A DNA stretch of 64,000 nucleotides from Phocoena phocoena (Eukaryota; Chordata; Mammalia; Artiodactyla; Phocoenidae), in contig NC_089238.1 of the NCBI RefSeq assembly GCF_963924675.1, positions 57,506,299 to 57,570,298 of the forward strand, in the 5' to 3' direction. Shown in pieces: positions 40,201-46,891 of this stretch. Each line of letters starts with the position of its first letter. Position 1 is the first letter of the stretch. The notes under the pieces were generated by a model, which was given only the letters and a program-made list of their open reading frames with translations, did not search any database and was not told the DNA's origin. Position numbers and translations under genes: made by a program.

Positions 40201-40793
40201 TCGGCCTCCTCCCAGACGTGCCCTGCCGTCTCCAGAGGCGCACTGTCCACACTGAGCTAGTGCAACTGCATGAAATAAATCTAGAAGTTCAGGCCCCTAC
40301 TCGCGTGAGCCACATTCTCCAGGCTCGGAAGGCACGTGCGGCTGGTGGGAACTGCCTCAGTGCAGAGAGAACACACCGTTACTACACAGAGCGCTACAGG
40401 ACGGCGCTGCCCTACAATTCAGGACCCACTGCGCTGTGGGGCGGGGAGAGGCCCAACAACTCTCACTTTTCCCCCTTCATAAACATCAAGATGTGAGATG
40501 TTTACAGCCGAGATCCACTCGTGTGTAACTTGCAGAATTTAGAAACACAGTACATCTTACTAAGACTAGCATCCCCAAAGATCTGAGCGCATTTAACCAA
40601 ACGCCACTGCGAACGTCTCCCCCTACATCCGATGCTGCTCCCCTCTGACCCTGCAGACCAAGCGCTCACCTCTGGAGTGCTTCCCTCCAGGCCTCTTGGG
40701 CAGCGACTCCTCAGTGGAATGCGCGGATGTGTGCAGGGCATTCTCCAAGCTGTTACCGACACTGCTGACGGGGGTCTCCGTCCTGGGAGTGAC
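11345..40793 (-). CDS. ZCCHC14: ZCCHC14 coding region, 12 exons in window, N-terminus missing
   Basis: This is zinc-finger CCHC domain-containing protein 14. The known role of the family is as an RNA-binding adaptor: its SAM domain recognises a stem-loop and it brings TENT4A/B poly(A) polymerases to stabilise mRNA tails. Exons in transcription order: 40670-40793, 33435-33508, 22624-22695, 19859-19968, 19036-19130, 18900-18954, 17605-17884, 16025-16116, 15593-15720, 14217-14357, 12649-14133 and 11345-11400. All have GT-AG sites and the phases chain with no shift to 903 codons plus stop, near the 949 residues I recall for human. Numbering from the first codon here, a PX-like region covers about 43-160 and SAM about 245-303. 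A Ser/Pro-rich region carries a 13-Gly run (694-706) and a 7-His run (718-724). The CCHC knuckle is 862-875 and the end is KYAPPAESLDSTD. The N-terminal exon is past 64000. A tandem duplication affects the last acceptor. Confidence 0.95.
11371..11596. repeat. ZCCHC14: 111-bp tandem duplication over the last ZCCHC14 splice acceptor
   Basis: Units 11371-11481 and 11482-11592 differ at one base (T at 11453, C at 11564) and share a 4-bp CTGG junction repeat that ends at 11596. Each unit holds the polypyrimidine tract, the acceptor AG and the first 30 nt of the last coding exon. Confidence 0.97.
11401..12648 (-). other. ZCCHC14: Last ZCCHC14 intron
   Basis: The donor GTAAAG is at 12643-12648. The intron contains the upstream copy of the 111-bp duplication, a GGCCAC hexamer repeat at about 12229-12245 and an A14 tract near 12567-12580. 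No young retroposon is seen. Confidence 0.8.
12649..14133 (-). CDS. ZCCHC14: ZCCHC14 large penultimate exon with CCHC zinc knuckle
   Basis: 1485 nt encoding about 495 residues. The acceptor is GCCTCTCTAG and the donor is GTAAAG after FNRQ. It is mostly Ser/Pro/Ala-rich and probably disordered. It holds 13 Gly codons in a pure GGC tract, a 7-His run followed by Gln/Pro, and a cysteine cluster (CVVCTSCGCSGSC, residues about 741-753). The zinc knuckle is CYNCGATGHRAQDC, C-x2-C-x4-H-x4-C. Its GC content far exceeds the flanking introns. Long open frames on the opposite strand here are shadows of this GC-rich exon. Confidence 0.96.
12680..12721 (-). other. ZCCHC14: CCHC zinc-knuckle coding segment
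   Basis: Fourteen codons with the ligands Cys862, Cys865, His870 and Cys875 (window numbering) in retroviral-type zinc-knuckle spacing. The domain gives the gene its name and typically binds single-stranded RNA. Confidence 0.95.
13133..13225 (-). repeat. ZCCHC14: Trinucleotide tracts coding 7 His and 13 Gly in ZCCHC14
   Basis: On the + strand 13187-13225 is (GCC)13, read as 13 Gly codons with no interruption. 13133-13153 is an ATG(GTG)6 tract, read as seven His. Uninterrupted GC-rich trinucleotide tracts are prone to length change between individuals and species, and to sequencing error. Confidence 0.95.
14217..14357 (-). CDS. ZCCHC14: ZCCHC14 exon, acidic/serine-rich segment
   Basis: 141 nt. 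The acceptor is CCTTCTCCGCAG and the donor is GTAAGC. It reads LRVEVAQPPHQTAREGSSSE and ends AREESSDSAEENDR plus one base. A serine cluster is followed by acidic residues, a likely disordered and phosphorylated region. Confidence 0.94.
14358..15592 (-). other. ZCCHC14: ZCCHC14 intron with poly-G tract and SINE
   Basis: It holds a run of 22 G on the + strand at 14928-14949 and a CHR-type SINE at 15171-15470 flanked by a 40-50 bp direct repeat. Otherwise no feature is seen. Confidence 0.8.
15171..15470 (+). mobile_element. CHR-type SINE within a duplicated flank
   Basis: Full-length forward copy (ACTTCCGTGGTGGCTCAGTG head, TTAATTAATT tail). Flanking sequence CTAAAATAATGAAAAGTAAC occurs at 15109-15128 and again at 15476-15495. 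The similarity continues loosely for about 20 more bases, so it is longer than an ordinary target-site duplication. Confidence 0.88.
15593..15720 (-). CDS. ZCCHC14: ZCCHC14 exon, Pro/Ser-rich linker
   Basis: 128 nt. The acceptor is CTGTCGCACAG and the donor is GTGGGT. It completes Lys, then reads EKSEKRCLNPSAPPPVSS and ends VRSSHAA plus one base. Confidence 0.93.
16025..16116 (-). CDS. ZCCHC14: ZCCHC14 exon, second half of the SAM domain
   Basis: 92 nt. The acceptor is TTCTTCTGTGGAAG and the donor is GTGAGT. It reads FLSLTEEDLNKFESLTMGAK, then KKLKTQLELE plus two bases. The last SAM helix is lysine-rich, consistent with RNA binding known for this type of SAM domain. Confidence 0.95.
16117..18899 (-). 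other. ZCCHC14: ZCCHC14 introns between the SAM-domain exons and beyond
   Basis: Introns 16117-17604 and 17885-18899. They contain only a short TG/CG-rich tract (18401-18430) and T/A homopolymer runs (18231-18243, 18714-18730). No retroposon or extra exon is recognised. Confidence 0.7.
17605..17884 (-). CDS. ZCCHC14: ZCCHC14 exon, linker and first half of the SAM domain
   Basis: 280 nt. The acceptor is TGTCCTCGCAG and the donor is GTACGT. It begins PVCGVAGIPSSQ, runs through a His/Ser/Pro-rich linker and ends in the first SAM helices, ILDWLRKLRLHKYYPVFKQL then TMEK. The SAM domain continues in the next exon. Confidence 0.95.
18900..18954 (-). CDS. ZCCHC14: ZCCHC14 exon
   Basis: 55 nt. The acceptor is AACTTGTAG and the donor is GTGAGA. 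It reads PGNPSLSKVGTVMGVSG with split codons at both ends (Ser entering, Arg leaving). Confidence 0.94.
19036..19130 (-). CDS. ZCCHC14: ZCCHC14 exon
   Basis: 95 nt. The acceptor is CATTTCTAG and the donor is GTGAGT. It reads YLAALPSQILKNDHVKKFF, then STSSPTQQLQSP plus one base: the end of the PX-like part and a Ser/Gln-rich linker. Confidence 0.94.
19131..19858 (-). other. ZCCHC14: ZCCHC14 intron, nothing recognised
   Basis: Mixed-composition intron between two PX-region exons. The donor GTAATG is at 19853-19858. No repeat or further exon is seen. Confidence 0.7.
19859..19968 (-). CDS. ZCCHC14: ZCCHC14 exon, PX-like domain
   Basis: 110 nt. The acceptor is CGTCTTTCAG and the donor is GTAATG. 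It reads LSQLCPEENLEKFIPCLAG, then PDAFYVERNHMDLEADL plus two bases. Confidence 0.94.
19969..22623 (-). other. ZCCHC14: ZCCHC14 intron, GC-rich part and LINE-like part
   Basis: 20230-21130 is GC-rich with long but unrecognisable open frames on both strands. 21190-21890 has the A/G-rich composition of an old LINE-1 5' part on the + strand. No gene is supported. Confidence 0.6.
21190..21890 (+). mobile_element. Probable old LINE-1 5'/ORF1-region fragment
   Basis: The text pattern (short A/G-rich stretches such as GAGATAATGGACAAGAAGTT and CAGACAAAAGAGTGGCAAAG) resembles internal segments of old mammalian L1 families. There are no intact frames. The assignment is from general resemblance only. 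Confidence 0.35.
22624..22695 (-). CDS. ZCCHC14: ZCCHC14 exon, PX-like domain
   Basis: 72 nt, both ends in phase 0. The acceptor is TTTGTTTTTAAG and the donor is GTAAGG. It reads VLWSDSSVTSVTKSSSEVTE then FISK, following directly on ECSFE of the previous exon. The two neighbouring introns are about 10.7 kb and 2.7 kb. Confidence 0.93.
24679..24959 (+). mobile_element. CHR-type SINE
   Basis: Full-length forward copy with head GGGACTTCCCTGTGGCGCAG, the multi-copy 'CCACAACTACTGAGCC' middle and an A-rich end. Confidence 0.9.
25380..26030 (+). mobile_element. Probable old LINE-1 internal fragment
   Basis: Purine-rich sequence with phrases typical of L1 internal regions (for example TCTCAACAGCAACACTGCAA followed by a GACAGTAAAGAAG stretch). 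It is diverged and without intact frames, so family and ends are uncertain. Confidence 0.4.
27351..27870 (-). mobile_element. Composite CHR SINE with internally triplicated block
   Basis: An antisense CHR SINE of about 520 bp, against roughly 290 for normal copies. The block starting CTTCTCATGGTGGTGGCTTC occurs three times (about 27470, 27547 and 27601). A second partial head (GCCACCAGGGAAGTCCC) follows the first at 27827-27870. The whole unit is bounded by AATCCTCAGGT at 27340-27350 and 27871-27881, which looks like a single target-site duplication. The tail is a (TTTC)n tract at 27355-27380. Confidence 0.88.
27885..29035 (-). mobile_element. LINE-1 3' part, antisense
   Basis: Reverse complement of a mammalian L1 3' region: 'AAATGCACATATTTAAAGTG', 'AACATTCGTGTACAAACCTT' and 'GAGTTTTGAGAGTTCTTTTT' occur in the familiar order. 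ORF2 is heavily degraded, with no intact frame. Confidence 0.75.
29180..30400 (+). mobile_element. LINE-1 ORF2 end and 3' region, sense
   Basis: A forward L1 ORF2 C-terminal region followed by the 3'UTR-like end (GGAAACAACCCAGAAGTGCA, then GATGAACCAAATGTGGTCCA). Frames are broken. It faces the antisense L1 at 27885-29035 across a GC-rich 130-bp spacer. Confidence 0.75.
30652..30787 (-). mobile_element. Short tRNA-derived SINE (CHR-1-like), antisense
   Basis: Reverse complement of the short type with head GGAATTCCCTGGTGGTCCAG. It has the promoter-like GGTTCGGTCCCTGGTC box and a T-rich tail at the low-coordinate end. Confidence 0.75.
30820..31115 (-). mobile_element. CHR-type SINE, antisense, with target-site duplication
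   Basis: A full-length antisense copy inserted next to the short SINE. The exact 15-bp direct repeat TCGTCTTGTTGATTT is at 30805-30819 and 31116-31130. Confidence 0.92.
32431..32548 (-). mobile_element. Short tRNA-derived SINE (CHR-1-like), antisense
   Basis: Same short type as at 30652: head GGGACTTCCCTGGCAGTCCA on the - strand and an oligo-T tail at 32432-32439. Confidence 0.75.
33035..33170 (-). repeat. MIR-like fragment, antisense
   Basis: TCTCATTTAATTCTCCCCCA, then 'gtcctcggtcacacggcgaa', is the reverse complement of the MIR 3' half and core. It is diverged. Confidence 0.5.
33435..33508 (-). CDS. ZCCHC14: ZCCHC14 exon, start of PX-like domain
   Basis: 74 nt. The acceptor is ACCTTTACAG and the donor is GTAAGA. 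It reads SVEKIDLKGLSH...ECSFE and ends on a codon boundary. Confidence 0.93.
35285..35430 (-). repeat. L2-like 3' end, antisense
   Basis: ATTCACCAACTCGTCTTACA, then 'CCGGGCCGTGTTCCAAGGGC', follows the order of the reverse-complemented L2 3' end (Ser/His-poor 'cactgttctaggcactgggg' type). Very old and diverged. Confidence 0.4.
36564..36778 (+). mobile_element. Cetacean-type short CHR SINE with poly-A tail
   Basis: A well-preserved copy: head GGGCTTCCCTGGTGGCGCAG, then GTTGAGAGTCCGCCTGCCGA, with a pure A tail of about 21 bases. The near-identical flanks GATAGGGTT (36555-36563) and GATACGGTT (36777-36785) look like the target-site duplication. It is probably young. Confidence 0.93.
38835..39235 (+). 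repeat. MIR-like element in two pieces
   Basis: The core 'CTCCGTGACCTTGGGCGCAG' is at about 38870. The 3' half 'CGTCTGTGAAATGGGGACTG' then 'GATGAGTTAATGTATGTAAC' is at 39130-39230. Unrelated sequence separates the two pieces, so they may be one split MIR or two. Confidence 0.5.
40670..40793 (-). CDS. ZCCHC14: ZCCHC14 exon (first coding exon visible here)
   Basis: 124 nt. The acceptor is TTTTTGTCCCCTGAG and the donor is GTGAGC. It begins in phase 0 with VTPRTETPVSS and ends KRPGGKHSR plus one base. That base joins the next exon to read HSRVSVEKIDLKG. It is a Ser/Thr-rich linker ahead of the PX-like domain. Confidence 0.92.
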
Positions 40794-41289
40794 CTCAGGG
40801 GACAAAAATAGAAACATCTTATTTTCTTCCATGTAGTTCATATGGAATGATTTCCATTTTTATTTAAAAGACATTTAAGTTTATTGTATCTTCAAACTTT
40901 TCTATAAAATGTGTATTACTAGTGCAACTAGAAAGCACGTCCAGCAGAAGACAAAAATTTCACCAACCCTCTCCTCACCACTGAAATTTAAAAACATCCC
41001 CAGTTTGAGCAAACGTGGAAGTTCATGTCTTGTGCCAGTGGTTGGTTCACTCGCTGGATAGAAACTGTTAACCAAACCATCAGGAATCATATACCTATAT
41101 GTGAGGCAAAACCTGATTTTTTATTTCTTCAAATCATAGAATTTCCTATAAAATTAATTACACAGCAGGACTTAATACAGTCCTTCTATAAATCTTGAAA
41201 AAAAAATAATAAAATGCTCTACAAAAACCCCAGTAAAGAACAGAATACAACTTGATCTATTTGGGGGGGTACCTTTCTAAAAAGCAGAT

Positions 41290-41720
41290 TCTAAAATTAC
41301 AATTCCATTTCTGGGACTCTGTCATACGAAGTACTTACACGTGAGAAAGATGTGGGGCGGGACGCTCACTGCAGCATTTGTAATAGTAAGATACTGAAAA
41401 CACCTTAAACAGCTACTGATAGAGACCCAATAAATAAAGGACTGCTGCCCACAGATCCCCACTCTGCACGATAAGGAAAGCTCACCTAGACCAAGTGTCC
41501 AAAACAAGCCAGAAGGAGTGTTCCCTGCCCCCTCCCGTCTTAGGGTTACAGTGAACGTGTCCATGTGTAAATAAACAGTCAGGGCCCGGAAGGATACGGC
41601 AAACTCGTAACCGTAAGTGATTTCAAGACATGAGAGGAGGCTTTCTTGGGCAGGGTGGGGAGGGTGCAATAACTTTCTTTTTTTCCCCATAATAATGACC
41701 AGTATTTGAAAATTTTATAG
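41290..41720 (+). mobile_element. Probable old LINE-1 3' fragment
   Basis: 'TGTAATAGTAAGATACTGAA ... CCCAATAAATAAAGGACTG' resembles the end of L1 ORF2 and its 3'UTR. Strongly diverged. Confidence 0.4.
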
Positions 41721-41881
41721 CCAAATATATTTACTACTTGTAGGATTTAGAAGAATAAAAATGACCAATGCTTTAACGTCTTTATATTCACAATTTAATG
41801 TACATCAAAATTTCAAAGGACAGTAGAGAAAAATTAAAATTTTAAAGTTTATCAAGAGAGGTGAGTTTTAAAAGGTGGAGA

Positions 41882-42240
41882 GGGGCTTCCCTGGTGCTGC
41901 AGTGGTTAAGAATCCGCCTGCCAATGCAAGGGGACACGGGTTCAAGCCCTGGTCCGGGAAGATCCCACATGCCGTGGAGCAACTAAGCCCGTGCGCCACA
42001 ACTACTGAGCCTGCGCTCTAGAGCCCGTGAGCCACAACTACTGAGCCCACATGCCACAACTACTGAAGCCCGTGTGCTAGAGCCCGTGCTCCACAACAAG
42101 AAAAGCCACCTCAATGAGAAGGCCGCGCGCTGCAACGAAGGAGTAGCCTCCGCTCGCCGCAACTAGAGAAACCCACGCCCAGCAACGAAGACCCAACGCA
42201 GCCAAAAATGAATGAATGAATGAACGAATGAATTTTTTTA
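41882..42240 (+). mobile_element. CHR-type SINE with target-site duplication
   Basis: A long forward copy with an (AATG)n tail. The flanks AAAAGGTGGAGA occur at 41870-41881 and again at about 42243-42254. Confidence 0.92.
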
Positions 42241-45165
42241 AAAAAAGGTGGAGAAACACCATGCTACATACACAACAAAGGAGAAGATCTGGGAAAAAGT
42301 GGAGCATGCCTTCTGGTCCCAACCCTGACCCGTGTCAGGAAGCTCTCTGGCCTTCACTGTCCCTGGTTCTCCTTGTTACCTGGACAGCAGGTGGGCGGCA
42401 GCACATCCTCATGCCCTGCTGTGTAAAGCCCGGGCCCGGGGCATCAGGCAGAGGCAGAGGGCATGGAGCAGGCGGAGGTGGCACCACTGCTGCAGGGCAG
42501 GACGGTACATGCCATCTCGGAGACAGGACACCCAACCCTTCACAGACGGAGCCGCAGTGACACCACAGGCTGCCCACAACAAGCTCCGCCTGCTCTACCT
42601 GCCAGCCTCTGGCCAGGAAGGCCTCCTGCTGTGCACGGGGAACCGCAAGGACCGCACGCAAGGACAGCAACTCACCGCAGGTCTGGTTAGTCTGCAAGTT
42701 TATGTAGCTCGAGGAAAGAACTCCTCCCCACCCAGTATTCCTCCAAAAGGTCAATTCATTTGATAACATTTACCAAGATGTTATCAAGACAGCTACATTT
42801 TTCAGTTACTTATATTTATAATTTAACTAAATTGGATTATTTCCTTAGGTGTGGCAAAGTTTCTTTCATCATCCAATGGTCAGAGTATTCCAGAAATGAA
42901 CTTCTCTCCTATTAAATAAGATAATAGCACTAACAGGTACAAGTAATTACTCAAAGAGCAAGATTTTAAATTGCAAACAGTAAATATTACTTTGGGAAAC
43001 AACTCAGGAGGTTACTATTTTCAGCTACACACTGAACATAACGGCAGCAGACTCCCCGCATCTGACCTGACTCCTAGGAACCCCTGTGTTCTCTTAGCTG
43101 CCCCGGCAAGTAATTCTAGGTCCTGGTCCTAAGAAGAGAGAGGCTGAGCTGTCTCAACAACCGACAACGGAAACACTGGGCCTGCTGGCCAGTGAGGAAC
43201 CTCTCCGCCCCAAGCAGAGACACACATGCCCCTGCCCACCCTGCAACAGCCCAAACGGCAAGAGCAGAACGCCATCCTCCAGACTCAGCCTGTGGGGAGG
43301 TGGATGCAAGAGTGGACCAAGTGCCCTCCAGTCCCTCTGGTTAACACTGTGGTTGGAGAACGCAGCTTGTGAAGCAGGGGAAGCAGACCCACACGAGGTT
43401 CTCAGCCCTGACTGCACGGGGAACCCCAGGGCACTAAAAGAATGCAGGCCGACACCCCGCCAAACCAACCAGGACTTCTGGACTGCGGCCGGGACACTGG
43501 GGTGGTTCTTTTGTTTTGTGCGTGAAGCTCCCAGGGCCCCACGTCCAGATGTCTGACTGTCCCCAGAGGAGAACAACGAGCTCCTTCCCTGGATTCACAG
43601 GAAAAGCTACAGGGTGTAGGTCAATGTGCCGTGGCTACGAACAGAAAGGGAAAAATCTGTGAGTTCCCCATCGAAATGTATGCACTGCATCTGACATAAA
43701 TACATGAAAGAAAACTCTTTAAAACTGTAACTACTGGAAAAAAAATATTTGTTTTCCTTGGTACTTTTTCCGCAAAGCATTTCCTCCTACTCTTCCAAAT
43801 GTTCACTTTTTCCAACCAAGCCTTTATCTTTCCTTTGCTCCTTTGTTTACATTGAAAGCTGTCTTCACTTGCATTTCCCAGAAATGCTGTTTGGGGTTAT
43901 TTCTGGTCAAGTTAATTTGCCCCACGTGACCTATGCAGTTCAGCTCAAGTGCTCTCTGACTCAGGCTCACAAGCAGGGCCCAGTCAGCAGCTTGGTGGAC
44001 ACGAGAATAAAGACTCGCTCGGTTCCCAGTGTCGCCTTCTGCTGCTGCTGGGAAGGCGCTGAGAAGATGCTCTCCAATGACAGAGCCCAGCTCAACCTGG
44101 ACGGATGTTTCCCATTAGGCTCAAAGTCCCTTTTCCTGCAAGCAGCCGGCTCTATTTCTAAACGACGCCCGACGTGCTTGCCGGCCAGCTCACCTCCCGT
44201 TTCACCTTCACAGCCGGCCTCTCCTATGGCCCACGGGGTCTGGCTCCTGTCACGGCCCTGACAACCCCCACGGCTCCCCTCCGCTCCATCCACTGCGGCC
44301 ACCGCGGGTGGGACCGATGGCCGGGAGGCCTTTGCCCCAGCTGTGCCCTCAGCCGGGAGCCCCTCGACCCCATCTCGTGCATGGCTCCGGCTCCACAGCT
44401 GCGGCTGCAGCCTGCTGACCATGCCACCATGGCCAAAACTTCGTCTGGCAACGTCCAGCTTCCTCCACTGCACCTAGCTCGTAGGGTTTTTGTGAGAATT
44501 AAATGAAAAGCACTTAAAGTAGCTAAGTGTGCTGGAAAAACAGCCAGGATCCAGTGAGATGTTAGCGGCGCTATGACCATTGCACGTGCCGGCCAGCCAT
44601 GAAGGCCATTACACAGGCTCAAGTGCCAACACACGGCGCTGTGAGGACACGTGGAGGCGACACATGCCCACGAGGTCCCGCAGAGAAGCTCCCCTGGGCG
44701 ACCTCGAATCCGGGGGCAGGGTCTGTGCTCGACCCCACTGTCCGCACCCCGAGTACAGCACGCAAAGCTGCACTGCTGACCACGCCCAGGGTCCAGGTCC
44801 AGGGAGCCCCACGGTTTCCACATCCCCGTCCCTGGAATCTGGGGGCTGCCTCTCCCTCTAAATAGACACTCCACCTACAGATGGACTCTTCCGTGACAAG
44901 CGATCAGCGCACTGCAACTACAGGTAGACAAATGCCCTTACGAGCAATGCTCACATGTCACAGGCGAGCAATCTCACCCCCAACCAGCAAGTGCAAATCG
45001 GTGCAAGTGTCCCAACAGCAATTAGGTGCACGTAACAGACTTTTCTTACATCTGTCCCTCTGGACCCACTAGTCCCACTGGGAGGAATCTATCCTAAGAA
45101 TATAGCCAGCGATACAAAGCTTTGTGTGCAAGAAGGTACATCTTAGCTTTAGAAGGACAAAAATA

Positions 45166-45288
45166 GGGAATTCCCTGGCAGTCCAGGGGTCAGGACTTCG
45201 AGCTTTCACCGCTGAGGGTGTGGGTTCAATCCCTGGTAAACTAAGATCCCGCAAGCCGTGCAGCACGGCCAAAAAAGAAAAAAAATGA
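45166..45288 (+). mobile_element. Short tRNA-derived SINE (CHR-1-like)
   Basis: Head GGGAATTCCCTGGCAGTCCA, box GGTTCAATCCCTGG, and an A-rich tail after CAGCACGGCC. Confidence 0.8.
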
Positions 45289-45340
45289 CATAAATATCCA
45301 GCAAGATTAGTATTTAAGTACGTAAATAAATTTACATCCA

Positions 45341-45637
45341 GGGGCTTCCCTGGTGGCGCAGTGGTTAAGAACCCACCTGCCAATGCAGGGGACACAGGTT
45401 CGAGCCCTGGTCTGGGAAGATCCCACATGCCGCAGAGCAACTAAGCCCGTGCGCCACACCTACTGAGCCTGCGCTCTAGAGCCCGCGAACCACAACTACG
45501 GAAGCCCTCACACATACAGCCCGTGCTCCACAACAAGAGAAGCCACCACAATGAGAAGCCCGCACACCCCCTCGCCACAATTAGAGAAACCCCACGCACA
45601 GCAACGAACACCCAATGCAGCCAAATAAATAAATAAA
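45341..45637 (+). mobile_element. CHR-type SINE with target-site duplication
   Basis: Full-length forward copy. A perfect 17-bp direct repeat, AAATAAATTTACATCCA, is at 45324-45340 and 45631-45647. The second copy overlaps the A/T-rich tail. Confidence 0.93.
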
Positions 45638-45670
45638 TTTACATCCATATGATTAAATATTACACAGCCT

Positions 45671-45869
45671 TTGGGAGTAATGGTTGGGAGTCTGCCTGCC
45701 GACGCAGAGGACACGGGTTTGTGCCCCGATCTGGGAGGATCCCACGTGTCACGGAGCGGCTGGGCCTGTGAGGCACGGCCGCTGGGCCTGCGTGTCCGGA
45801 GCCTGTGCTCCACAACGGGAGAGGCCACAGCGGTGAGAGGCCCGCGTACCACACACAAAAAAAAAAATT
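45671..45869 (+). mobile_element. Cetacean-type short CHR SINE, 5'-truncated
   Basis: It starts inside the head (GTAATGGTTGGGAGTCTGCC), matches the short GC-rich variant, and ends in an A tail at about 45859-45868. Confidence 0.85.
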
Positions 45870-45979
45870 TCAGAAAATGAAAGGCACGGAGAACACTCAC
45901 ACTTAGATGTGTGAATTTTGTAATATATAAATTGTGTAGATACATATACTACAGGCACTGAAAAAATAAGAAAACACGC

Positions 45980-46891
45980 ACATCATTAATCATCAGAGAA
46001 ATGCAAATCAAAACTACAATGAGATATCATCTAACACCGGTCAGAATGCTCATCATCAAAACGTCTACAAGCATTAAATGCTGGAGAGGGTGTGGAGAAA
46101 AGGGAACCCTGTTGCACTATTTGCGGGAATGTACATTGATACAGCCACTATGGAGAACAGTATGGAGTTTCCTTAAAAAAACTAAAAATATAACTACCAT
46201 ATGACCCAGCAATCCCACTACTTGGCATATACCCTGAGAAAACCATAATTCAAAAAGAGTTATGTACCAAAATGTTCATTGCATTTCTATTTTCAATAGC
46301 CAGGACATGGAAGCAACCTAAGTGTCCATCAACAGATGAATGGCTTAAGAAGATGTGGCACGTATATACAATGGAATATTACTGAGTTAGAAAAAGGAAC
46401 GAAACTGAGCTATTTGTAGTTAGGTGGATGGACCTAGAGACTGTCATATAGAGTGAAGTAAGTCAGAAAGAGAAAAACAAATACCGTATGCTAACACATA
46501 TATATGGAATCTAAAAAAAGAAAAAAAAAGGTCAGAGGAACCTGGGGCAAGACGGGAATAGAGATTGAGACCTTCTAGAGACTGGACTTGAGGATACAGG
46601 GAGGGGAAAGGGTAAGCTGCGACAAAGTGAGAGAGTGGCATGGACATATATGCAGTACCAAATGTAAAATAGATAGCTAGTTGGAATCAGCCGCATAGCA
46701 CAGGAAGATTAGCTTGGTGCTTTGTGACCACCCAGAGGGGTGGGATAGGGAGGGTGGGAGGGAGGGAGATGCAAGAGGGAAGAGATATGGGGACATATGT
46801 ATATGTATAACTGATTCACTTTTTTATAAAGCAGAAACTGACACACCATTGTAAAGCATTATAGTCTAATAAAGATGTTAAAAAAAAAAAA
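45980..46891 (+). mobile_element. Young 5'-truncated LINE-1 with poly-A and target-site duplication
   Basis: 0.9 kb of cetartiodactyl-type L1 3' end: the end of ORF2, the 3'UTR, AATAAA at 46868-46873 and an A tail. The exact 11-bp direct repeat AGAAAACACGC is at 45969-45979 and 46892-46902. The frame reading [15 protein letters not shown] is the usual L1 ORF2 C-terminal segment; it is broken further on. Confidence 0.93.

Larger units (their letters stand above)
33509..40669 (-). other. ZCCHC14: ZCCHC14 intron of 7.2 kb
   Basis: It holds a cetacean-type SINE (36564-36778), an L2-like piece (35285-35430), MIR pieces (38835-39235) and a G-rich tract (36260-36290). A 50-nt candidate cryptic exon is at 39487-39536. 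33520-35280, 36800-38800 and 39540-40660 show no recognised feature. Confidence 0.7.
45060..45910 (+). mobile_element. Old LINE-1 fragment carrying three SINEs
   Basis: L1-like islands (CCCACTGGGAGGAATCTATC at 45076; TTACATCCATATGATTAAAT at 45639; CTTAGATGTGTGAATTTTGT at 45901) are separated by SINEs at 45166, 45341 and 45671. Together they read as one L1 3' region broken up by later insertions. Confidence 0.5.

Noticed and set aside
44174..44874. Frames of 110-216 codons on both strands
   Set aside because: No family resemblance, no splice context, and intronic position.
45341..45869. Apparent tandem repeat of similar 200-300 bp units
   Set aside because: They are two independent SINE insertions of different subfamilies, not a tandem array or CRISPR.
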